NCBI RefSeq assembly: GCF_964340395.1
Contig: NC_135563.1
Coordinates: 3,826,422-3,890,421 of the forward strand
Direction of reading: 5' to 3'
Source of the DNA: Glandiceps talaboti
Lineage: Eukaryota > Hemichordata > Enteropneusta > Spengelidae
DNA: 64,000 nt
Positions within the stretch are counted from its first letter, which is position 1; each line of letters begins with the position of its first letter. The notes beneath the pieces were generated by a model. It did no database searches, was not told where the DNA came from, and saw only the letters and a list, made by a program, of their open reading frames with translations. A program made the translations under genes and the position numbers. Below, piece after piece: positions 58,553-64,000 of this stretch.

Positions 58553-61287
58553 GACAGACAGATAGACAGCAGCTGAAACATAGAGACACAGACATACAGG
58601 CATACAGTTAATACAGACAGACAGACAGACATATTACATGAACATTCCCTTTGGGACTACGGTCCCCTATTAATAGTATCTAAACAGCAGAAATTCTTTT
58701 TCTTTTACCTTATTTTCTCTGGTATCAATTTACTCAACAACATTTCAATTAGATCTGGTCTGAATTCTTTCATTAAGTATCCACCACTCAAGACTTGTTG
58801 ACAGGGAAACTCCTACATGGATAAACATACCACAATCAATTAAAAAGTTGCTCCTACCTAAACTGTGTAATATCAAGCCAGGGCATATATTTCCACTGAT
58901 GCAATTAAAAATGATGTAAACCTGGAAATTTTCACCAAAAATTTATATTTGCTTTATATTTCGCTGGCAAACAAAAATGCAAAAATAAATAGTGACTAAA
59001 CTTCCTTCTTGTACATGAATACAATGTACCAGTCTGGTAATTAGTTAAAATTAGTCTTTGAAAACTAGCTGATGACTGTACAATCACAAAATTTCTAGTA
59101 GTGAAAATATCTAAGGTTTACAGATTACAGTGACATAAAGGGGCATGTGGCTTTTATGACAATGTGTTTCTGAGAAATCGTTGGTTGTTCAAGTCTATAG
59201 TTGACAATTTATGCACAGACAGTGAATAAAATGAATGAAACTTACATACACAGACAGTGAATAAAATGAATGAAACTTACATGCAACAAAGCAGCCACTC
59301 TTGAAGTATAACTACTTGGGCGTTCTTTATCTTTGAAACGAAACGTCATTGCATCCAAGTCCCGGCATTCATCATGCACCCATTGTTGAGGTCCTTCCTT
59401 CCTTAACAAGTTTAGGTATTGGAATATATGGGTGACAATGTCATCAACATGTTCTGTAAAACCAATGTTATGGAATACATATTGAATTGGGTTTTATCTC
59501 ATAATGATATTTACTATCTAGACACCCTATGGAACATCTCCCCCAACTAACAAATACCAAGGCAATGGTTCAGTGACACCCTATGGAACATCTCCACCTA
59601 CTACCAAATACCAAGGCAATGGGTTCTTTTTTTACTCTGATTCATTTACATATTACACATATTGTTTTCATTATAATAATAACATGCAAGTATTTCATGG
59701 GGGTTCAATTCCAAAAAAAACACCTACTCACCAAGTCCTTCCTCTGTCAGGTCCACATTGACTATAAAGAACATAAAACCTTTAGCTCCGTCTTTCTGAC
59801 CACCACATAAAGTATTAACCCATCCTTTCTTCTTTAATTCTGACAATAAACTACCTGGTCCTTCATGACCTATTAAATGACCAAGGTAATGTCCAGGCTG
59901 TGGAATACAACATGACAGATTCAAAACACTTTATAAGATGTGTAAGTAGTGATAAACTTCATGTAGTTTTCTTATTTACTGCATGTTGCCACATTGTCGT
60001 TATCAGAATGACACATGAGCTTCATTTAAGTCTACAATGATTTCATATTTGTGATTTTCCAGTCTGTTATTAAAATCAATTGGTAGAAAACAAAAAAACC
60101 TTGTTCTGTGCAGACATGAGACTTAGCTTTAATTATATCACGAGGCAACTATTTCTGTGAGAAATTACTATTTCCTTGCAGCTTAGCAAGAAATTACAAA
60201 AATAAAATAGTCATTTCCTGACATGAAATATTGCAAGAGGCTATAAAGGATAGGTCATTCTCACATACCTCAAGCATGGAAATGCATAATTTGTTTATGT
60301 TTGTCACAAAGCTGCAAGGAAATAGTAATTTCATGCAGAAATGATTGTGTTTATTAAAGTTGAGGTAATACTCTATAACTGAAGATTTCAATTCAAACAT
60401 AACCATAGACATTTACCTTGGATTCATAGTATGGTTGAAGATCAGGAATTGGAAATGTCACATGCAAATTTCTTATATCTTTCACAGGTACTACATCACA
60501 TCGCAGCTGAAATCAAGAAAACAAGAAAAGTTAGTCTTTTTCAGGACAGCAATCTTTTTCTCTGCTTTCATTTCAAAAGAGCTAAGGTTTTTGAGATATT
60601 GATGACACAGACTGATGACAGACAGACAGGCAGACAGAGAGACAGAGAGATGCCTAGTAGCTCAAATTAAGAAGGGGGGGGGAGATATGTTACTTTTAAC
60701 ATTCTCTTCTTAACATCAGTGTGCCCTCTAATGATAGCCAAATGTTGTTGTTGATGAGTCAAAATGGCAATGTTTGGATTTCTTGTGAGTCACCACATAG
60801 TGAGAGACAGGAGTACACCAAATCTGGGTCTGTCACTAGAAATTGTGTCGGTGACATGACAAATTGGCTTAGCTTAGAGTGCACACTGCTTAACACTATA
60901 CTTTCACCAAAAGAACAAAATACATAGATGAGAATGACTTTTCTTGACATAAAAATATTCCCATCCAAATATTTCATTATTTTCCTACTTTCTGTTATCA
61001 TCAACACAACCATGGTACTGAAGTCTTAGCTAACCCAAGCCTATCCACTGTTACAACACATTGTAACTATATAAAGTTTTTAAAGCCCAATTCTCAAATA
61101 CTTTTTTGTCGATGTTTTAAAAAGTTTAACATTAAATATTGTGTGTGGATAAGTTAAAAATAAAAGTATATCGCACTCTAAGGGCTTCGTTGCTTATATT
61201 AGTATGTAGAGAACACATACTGCAGTCCCTTTAGGTTTAGGTACAAAGAGAAAGAATCCTGTTTTAACTGATGTCATACATATACAG

Positions 61288-61346
<59 letters not shown>

Positions 61347-61471
61347 ACACATACACACCTGTAAATTTTTGTCTTGGAATGGATGCTCTATCCATTCGGG
61401 GGCTGGTATATTTTTATTTTCAACATCACCAAATAATGTTACAGCCATATCTTGCAATTCATCCAAGGACT
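45487..61471 (-). CDS. IDE: insulin-degrading enzyme (insulysin), 17 exons to the stop; N-terminal exons beyond the window
   Basis: IDE is a cytosolic and peroxisomal M16A zinc metallopeptidase that cleaves insulin, glucagon, amyloid-beta and similar small peptides inside a closed two-half chamber. Seventeen exons join in frame into 777 complete residues. They align with human IDE from the ESLDDL region to the C-terminus with no gap I can see. Visible landmarks are: the exosite region [26 protein letters not shown] and [26 protein letters not shown], the distal substrate-binding RTKEQLGYIV with the Arg and Tyr known from human Arg824 and Tyr831, [15 protein letters not shown], and a final SKL. 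The catalytic HxxEH motif belongs to earlier exons right of 64000. Every junction is GT-AG and phases agree. A linker before the last exon is longer and more acidic than in human. It converges on MARCH5. Confidence 0.97.
45781..45844. repeat. (AACT)n microsatellite
   Basis: About 16 pure AACT units in the last IDE intron. Confidence 0.97.
46211..46356 (-). repeat. exact 73-bp tandem duplication across an IDE splice donor
   Basis: Copies 46211-46283 and 46284-46356 are identical. Each holds the last ~40 coding bases of the exon, the donor GAG/GTAAGT and the first intron bases. The copy at 46284 carries the donor I use (exon end 46317). The other donor would end the exon at 46244. Confidence 0.95.
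46317..46582 (-). CDS. IDE: IDE exon 16 in window
   Basis: It encodes [20 protein letters not shown] and [14 protein letters not shown], matching human VAYLKTL to SVHVL. A long, poorly conserved, Asp/Thr/Ser-rich linker ends TSTPEIDE. I use the proximal donor because reading on into the second duplicate meets a stop (GTG TAC TGA) before the distal one. Confidence 0.93.
46690..47261. repeat. (ACAT)n microsatellite with interspersed ACAC/AAAT
   Basis: A long, impure ACAT tract in an IDE intron. CACACATACATAAATAC blocks recur at many places, giving a higher-order pattern. 200-codon MYVC and IHTY frames are by-products. Confidence 0.97.
47448..47595 (-). CDS. IDE: IDE exon 15 in window
   Basis: It encodes [35 protein letters not shown] and QYNFDR, close to human MTEEAFQKHIQALAIRRL and so on. 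Acceptor CTTACAG and donor GTGAGT. It ends one base into an Asp codon finished by exon 46317-46582. Confidence 0.96.
47789..47812. repeat. perfect 24-bp palindrome
   Basis: The arm CATATGGTACAT is followed directly by its reverse complement. It could form a 12-bp cruciform stem. Confidence 0.92.
48235..48375. repeat. 49-bp tandem repeat, 3 copies
   Basis: Units share CATAGTAGTACACCCCCTGA and CAATGCTGATGAGA. Confidence 0.93.
48586..48715. repeat. diverged duplication, 73-bp spacing
   Basis: TAGGGAACCCCAGTACAGT and GGGGAACTTAGGGTACATTT occur twice, 73 bases apart, with some divergence between. Confidence 0.85.
48755..48879 (-). CDS. IDE: IDE exon 14 in window
   Basis: It encodes [19 protein letters not shown] and FIIQS, then [15 protein letters not shown]. 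The Tyr of GYIV corresponds to human Tyr831, part of the distal substrate-binding site. Acceptor TTTGTAG, donor GTATGT. Confidence 0.96.
48985..51741. repeat. large 23/25-bp minisatellite array in an IDE intron
   Basis: About 115 copies of CAGTCACTCAATGTGTTGAT plus a variable end: ATA, AGA, ACA or AAATA, with or without an extra AC. Periods alternate between 23 and 25 bp. The rare variant CTGAGAGACA occurs only at 49491 and 50831, and other marker blocks recur 1.2-1.4 kb apart, so a large block was itself duplicated. Confidence 0.98.
51788..52050. repeat. (CAGT)n/(CAGC)n microsatellite
   Basis: CAGT/CAGC/CAAC tetramers in the IDE intron. The right end is only about 20 bases from the donor of exon 52072-52239. 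Confidence 0.95.
52072..52239 (-). CDS. IDE: IDE exon 13 in window
   Basis: It encodes [40 protein letters not shown] and [15 protein letters not shown], near-identical to human over [13 protein letters not shown]. The Arg of RTKEQL corresponds to human Arg824. Acceptor TTCCCAG, donor GTGAGT. Confidence 0.97.
52380..52525 (-). repeat. fragment of the AGCCCC-headed dispersed repeat
   Basis: Its reverse complement (TTAGCCCCAAAAGGGC, CAGAGGGAGGCTAT, CAGCCAAACCTGGCACAAA) matches the head of the repeat at 24681-24810, in opposite orientation. Confidence 0.65.
52790..52901 (-). CDS. IDE: IDE exon 12 in window
   Basis: It encodes [16 protein letters not shown], then [18 protein letters not shown], matching human KPLLPSQLVRYREVQLPD. 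Acceptor TCTTTCAG, donor GTAAGT. It ends one base into a Gly codon. Confidence 0.96.
53249..53362. mobile_element. small GC-rich hairpin element (MITE-like) with target-site duplication
   Basis: ATTAATCAGT at 53249-53258 is repeated at 53353-53362. The element between them has inverted ends AGACTGTAAGATACGTCGTG and, from the other side, AGTCTGTAAGGTACGCCGTG, continuing to CCCTCA on each arm. It is GC-rich in an AT-rich intron and has no coding capacity. The transposase family is unknown. Confidence 0.8.
53834..54073 (+). pseudogene. LINE ORF2 C-terminal remnant with GATTA-type tail
   Basis: 41 codons (53834-53959) read [18 protein letters not shown], then [10 protein letters not shown] and a stop. 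They match the common CR1-type ending (AFS..AP.LWN.LP ... S...FK..L). The 3' tail ends in ATTAG/GATTA units (54016-54070). It is antisense to IDE, truncated and dead. Confidence 0.78.
54222..54313 (-). CDS. IDE: IDE exon 11 in window
   Basis: It encodes [20 protein letters not shown] and ALFHGNMTK, matching human [20 protein letters not shown]. Its first two bases complete a Glu codon begun in exon 54678-54798. Acceptor TTTGACAG, donor GTAAGT. Confidence 0.96.
54354..54715 (-). repeat. 28-bp minisatellite built from an IDE splice donor, 12 copies plus a partial
   Basis: On the - strand each unit reads AATTGTTAGACTGTCTAGAT followed by GGTAAGTG. The rightmost units are the real 3' end of exon 54678-54798 and its donor; the other ~11 lie in the intron. 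Nine of 12 units keep GT at the donor position. The units at about 54370, 54398 and 54592 have lost it. Confidence 0.95.
54678..54798 (-). CDS. IDE: IDE exon 10 in window
   Basis: It encodes [20 protein letters not shown], then [15 protein letters not shown], matching human [20 protein letters not shown] and WTKDELKEALDD. Phase and homology select the donor at 54677, the first of the serial donors met by the transcript. Acceptor CCCAAAG is purine-rich at its end and weak. Confidence 0.95.
54902..54949. repeat. (AC)n microsatellite
   Basis: About 23 AC units in an IDE intron. Confidence 0.97.
55123..55233 (-). CDS. IDE: IDE exon 9 in window
   Basis: It encodes [20 protein letters not shown] and [14 protein letters not shown], matching human [18 protein letters not shown]. 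37 codons, phase 0 at both ends. Acceptor ACTGTAG, donor GTAAGT. Confidence 0.97.
55234..56060 (-). other. IDE intron, nothing recognised
   Basis: Unique AT-rich intron sequence. No repeat or RNA gene was seen. Confidence 0.8.
56061..56205 (-). CDS. IDE: IDE exon 8 in window
   Basis: It encodes [20 protein letters not shown] and [20 protein letters not shown], matching human FAYVDPLHCNMAYLY and [20 protein letters not shown]. Acceptor CTTTGCAG, donor GTAAGT. Confidence 0.97.
56206..56697 (-). other. IDE intron, nothing recognised
   Basis: Unique AT-rich intron sequence. Confidence 0.8.
56698..56903 (-). CDS. IDE: IDE exon 7 in window
   Basis: It encodes [60 protein letters not shown] and ACLFLEF, matching the human [11 protein letters not shown] to SKLWFKQDD stretch. 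This is the link into the C-terminal half of the enzyme. Acceptor GTTTACAG, donor GTAGGT. Confidence 0.97.
57315..57417 (-). CDS. IDE: IDE exon 6 in window
   Basis: It encodes [20 protein letters not shown], then [14 protein letters not shown], matching human [20 protein letters not shown]. Acceptor GACTACAG, donor GTACAA (not the usual GTAAGT type, hence weak). Confidence 0.96.
57418..58708 (-). other. IDE intron with AGAC/AGAT repeats
   Basis: A 1.3-kb intron. Besides the tetranucleotide block it has short CACA/CATA runs at 57500-57630. Frames here are by-products. Confidence 0.85.
58028..58630. repeat. (AGAC)n/(AGAT)n/(ACAT)n compound microsatellite
   Basis: Alternating tracts of GACA, GATA and TACA. 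Mixed blocks (GACAGACATACATGCAAACA) recur at 58340, 58406 and 58464. The SVCL and YLSI frames are by-products. Confidence 0.97.
58709..58812 (-). CDS. IDE: IDE exon 5 in window
   Basis: It encodes [20 protein letters not shown], then [14 protein letters not shown], matching human [24 protein letters not shown]. Its first residues differ from human YPLEEVLTA. Acceptor CATGTAG, donor GTAAAA. Confidence 0.95.
58813..59280 (-). other. IDE intron with duplicated donor
   Basis: Intron; its 5' end holds the 35-bp duplication at 59214-59283. Confidence 0.85.
59214..59283 (-). repeat. 35-bp tandem duplication across an IDE splice donor
   Basis: Copies at 59214-59248 and 59249-59283 are identical but for the last base. 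Each carries GTAAGTTTCATTCATTTTAT on the - strand, so there are two intact GTAAGT donors 35 bases apart. Confidence 0.93.
59281..59453 (-). CDS. IDE: IDE exon 4 in window
   Basis: It encodes [40 protein letters not shown] and [17 protein letters not shown], matching human HVEDIILHMFQYI and [21 protein letters not shown]. Acceptor TTTTACAG. I use the proximal GTAAGT of the duplicated pair because it joins in frame to exon 58709-58812. Confidence 0.96.
59732..59897 (-). CDS. IDE: IDE exon 3 in window (exosite region)
   Basis: It encodes [40 protein letters not shown] and [15 protein letters not shown]. This is the part known in human to hold the exosite that anchors substrate N-termini. It is almost unchanged from human. 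Acceptor TTCCACAG, donor GTGAGT. It ends one base into a codon completed by exon 59281-59453. Confidence 0.98.
59898..60416 (-). other. IDE intron, nothing recognised
   Basis: Unique AT-rich intron sequence. Confidence 0.8.
60417..60506 (-). CDS. IDE: IDE exon 2 in window
   Basis: It encodes [20 protein letters not shown] and DLQPYYESK, matching human [22 protein letters not shown]. 30 codons, phase 0 at both ends. Acceptor GATTTCAG, donor GTAAAT. Confidence 0.96.
60507..61358 (-). other. IDE intron ending in GT microsatellite
   Basis: Unique apart from a GACAGACA cluster near 60620 and the (AC)n tract at its 5' end. Confidence 0.8.
61292..61358. repeat. (AC)n microsatellite abutting an IDE splice donor
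   Basis: About 24 AC units, then ATACACACAC twice. On the - strand it begins exactly at the donor of exon 61359-61471 (CAG/GTGTGTATGTGTG). Confidence 0.95.
61359..61471 (-). CDS. IDE: IDE exon 1 in window (first visible)
   Basis: It encodes [20 protein letters not shown] and [17 protein letters not shown], matching human [20 protein letters not shown] and EHPFQEEHL. Its first two bases complete a Glu codon started in an exon beyond the window. Acceptor ACTTTCAG, donor GTGTGT. Confidence 0.95.
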
Positions 61472-62944
61472 CTGAAAGTAAAACATAAAAGTTACAGACA
61501 TTATCAAAATACAAGTCTCCATGGAAGACACAAACCCCCCAACAACAATGTACACAAAGGTAATCTTGAAAGGTTTCAGAGCTGAGATTACACACAGAGA
61601 TTCCTCAAAATGCAAAAGTAGATTGTCATATAAACGTTGTAAAAGTTAAAACAAGGAGTCTCACTGTATAGCCTAGCTAGCCAAGAGAATGCATGCCCCA
61701 TGGATACATGTAGAACACACATTGCAATAGAGTAACAGTGTATGTAAGTGTACAACTCATAGCACCAAAGTAAAGCATTTTCTGTATGAAACTAATATGA
61801 CACTATTATATGATGGTTACCAAAGAATTCTTAAAAACACAAGTCTTTCTTATCAATCCTGTTTGTTCATATTTCAAAATGTCTCAAAGCTGATTTGTTC
61901 ATAAATAAATTTTCACAGTCTGTGTATTATTTTTGTCTTTCTTTTACACCACATTTAGGCAAAAATGTGTACAGTCTCAGTTACAGACTGTAATACATAC
62001 ATCAACATTACCAGTACATGGAGAGCCATATTCTATGCTTTGAATGCATACCAGCTATCGCCCACAGTAAACTCATAAACTTACCCAGCTGATTTATGTA
62101 TCAGCATACATGTATATTATAATCCTAGAATTATACAAAGAGTAACATTGAAGTAAAGCACTTCCTTTATGTGCTACACTCGTTTACAGCATTCATAGTG
62201 TTAAAAATATACTGTGTGTTGCAATTGGTTTATTTACAAGCCTAGCATGTGGCCTTTGTAATGTGGTCAATTAGCAAATGAAACAGTATACTTTTACACT
62301 TGATATGGATGCTGTAAACGATCGTGGTACATACAGAAAATGCTTTACTTTGGTGTTATGAGTTGTACACTTACATACATTGTTACTCTATTACCAGGGT
62401 TCAAAAACCTTACCAAACACACTGTACATGTGCCATTTCTACATTTAGTCATTTACAGAAGAGAAAGATATCATGAGCTAAGCCATCCCTTTTTCAATAA
62501 TTTTATTTCAGGGTTAAGATAAAGAAAAACAAATGATTTGATGAAAATATGGACACTACTACAGTAGATATGACTAAACTAACTTATTAATAACTGCTAC
62601 AGGTTCAAATTACAACAGCAAGGTTTCAACAAAAGTGACACAAAGTTCAATAAAAGATTATCAGTTTGGTGTTCCTGTCAAATTTTGCCATTTGGAAGCA
62701 ATCTGCCAATTGCCAGCTTGATGTTACTGCTGGATTGGTTTTACTTTTAGAAAATCAGTCAGGTTGATGTTACTGTTACTTTTGGAGAATCTGACACCTT
62801 GATGTTATTGCTTGACAGAAGTTACTTTTCGAGAATCTGTCACTTTGATGTTACTACTGAATGGATGGATTTGGCCACTTAGAGAAGTAATATGTTCACT
62901 GTCCCTAATTTTTTTTTTTTTTTAAATCTTTACAAACATTTTCT
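61472..62944 (-). other. IDE intron (5' part of gene), nothing recognised
   Basis: The preceding IDE exon should encode the region before ESLDEL. I do not see it between here and 64000, so this is intron. There is a poly-T run near 62910 and a loose repetition of TTGATGTTACTG phrases at 62720-62850. Confidence 0.6.
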
Positions 62945-62947
62945 TGA

Positions 62948-63643
62948 AAAGGACTACTCATTGTTCACTAGCTCACTCGTAAAATACCATGTCTTGAATA
63001 GGACTACTCATTGTTCACTAGCTCACTCCTAGAATACCATGTCTTGAATAGGAATACTCATTGTTCATTAGCTCACTTGTAGAATACCATGTCTTGAACA
63101 GGACTACTCATTGTTCACTAGCTCACTCCTAGAATACCATGTCTTGAACAGGACTACTCATTGTTCACTAGCTCACTCCTAGAATACCATGTCTTGAACA
63201 GAACTACTCATTGTTCACTAGCTCACTCGTAGAATACCATGTCTTGAATAGGACTACTCATTGTTCACTAGCTCACTCCTAGAATACCATGTCTTGAATA
63301 GGACTACTCATTGTTCACTAGCTCACTCCTAGAATACCATGTCTTGAATAGAACTACTCATTGTTCACTAGCTCACTCCTAGAATACCATGTCTTGAATA
63401 GGACTACTCATTGTTTACTAGCTCACTTGTAGAATACCATGTCTTGAATAGGACTACTCATTGTTCACTAGCTCACTCGTAGAATACCATGTCTTGAATA
63501 GGACTACTCATTGTTCACTAGCTCACTTGTAGAATACCATGTCTTGAATAGGACTACTCATTGTTCACTAGCTCACTCGTAGAATATCATGTCTTGAATA
63601 GGACTACTCATTGTTCACTAGCTCACTCGTAAAATACCATGTC
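62948..63643. repeat. 50-bp minisatellite, about 14 copies
   Basis: Units of 50 bp (GACTACTCATTGTTCACTAG, CTCACTCGTAGAATACCATG, TCTTGAATAG). They differ at CTCGT/CTCCT/CTTGT, AATAGG/AACAGG and a few single bases. Confidence 0.98.
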
Positions 63644-63660
63644 CCTGCATTTTTGTGTGG

Positions 63661-63830
63661 GTTTTTTTTTTTTTTTTTTTTTTTTCACTTTTTTTCACTT
63701 TTTTTCACTTTTTTTCACTTTTTTTTTATTAATTTGTCCCTAAGGGGTTCTCCTGATTGCTTCTTACATAAGTGCAGTGATTCTCCTGATTGGTTCTTAC
63801 ATAAATTAAGTGGTTCTCCTAATTGTTCCT
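63661..63830. repeat. poly-T tract with TTTTTTCAC and ~33-bp repeats
   Basis: About 25 T, then four TTTTTTTCACT-like units, then three diverged copies of TTCTCCTGATTG plus TTCTTACATAA. Confidence 0.85.
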
Positions 63831-63965
63831 AAATTATTATGTGCAACGGTTCCCCTAACTGGTTCTCTATCAACAATTATTTCTAATAAAGTAAAAGAAA
63901 CAAAGAAAAAAATGAAACAAAACAAAACATCACACAGACATAGACACACATGTACACGCGCGCAC

Positions 63966-63966
63966 T

Positions 63967-64000
<34 letters not shown>
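63966..64000. repeat. (AC)n microsatellite running off the window
   Basis: Nearly pure AC units up to the last base. Confidence 0.95.

Noticed and set aside
57994-58632. About 200-codon - strand frames rich in SVCLS
   Set aside because: Translation of AGAC/AGAT repeats inside an IDE intron.

Overview
The window is nuclear DNA of an animal, most likely a marine invertebrate (lophotrochozoan or invertebrate deuterostome; I cannot name the species). The evidence is: AT-rich sequence, genes split by GT-AG introns, two animal genes (MARCH5/MARCHF5 and insulin-degrading enzyme, IDE), several non-LTR retrotransposon pieces of the CR1/jockey kind, and very many mini- and microsatellites, which make up roughly a quarter of the window.

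Layout. 0-22 kb: no host gene that I can recognise. It holds a ~3.1 kb array of 33-bp G-rich units (536-3657), a ~3.5 kb array of 32-bp hairpin units (10763-14253), a long uninterrupted reverse-transcriptase ORF of a 5'-truncated LINE (15077-17728), and 27-bp and 56-bp arrays (20222-20610, 20920-21756). 22.1-30.4 kb: the last three coding exons of MARCH5 on the + strand (RING-CH exon, membrane exon, C-terminal exon); its first coding exon was not found. A truncated LINE sits inside a minisatellite in its last intron. 30.4-45.5 kb: the interval between the two genes, with 37-bp and 68-bp arrays, two LINE 3' tails on opposite strands, and a CpG-richer zone (36.5-41.7 kb) with three perfect TGACGTCA sites, one pair of which frames a TATA-like box followed by a possible short first exon. 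45.5-61.5 kb: 17 coding exons of IDE on the - strand, from about a quarter of the way into the protein to the stop codon. All joins keep frame and all junctions are GT-AG. The N-terminal exons with the catalytic zinc motif lie beyond the right edge. 61.5-64 kb: IDE intron with a 50-bp array.

MARCH5 and IDE face each other tail to tail, as I recall them being arranged on human chromosome 10q23, so this looks like an old conserved gene pair. MARCH5 is a mitochondrial outer-membrane ubiquitin ligase. IDE is a zinc peptidase that clears insulin, amyloid-beta and other small peptides, and this copy ends in the peroxisomal signal SKL. No functional link between them is shown by the sequence.

The most unusual signal is that tandem duplication has hit the 5' splice sites of IDE repeatedly. 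One donor has grown into a 12-copy 28-bp array (54354-54691), one is duplicated exactly as a 73-bp unit (46211-46356), one as a 35-bp unit (59214-59283), and one runs straight into a GT microsatellite (61292-61359). Also notable are a ~93-bp GC-rich hairpin element with target-site duplication inside an IDE intron (53259-53352) and higher-order structure in the large arrays.
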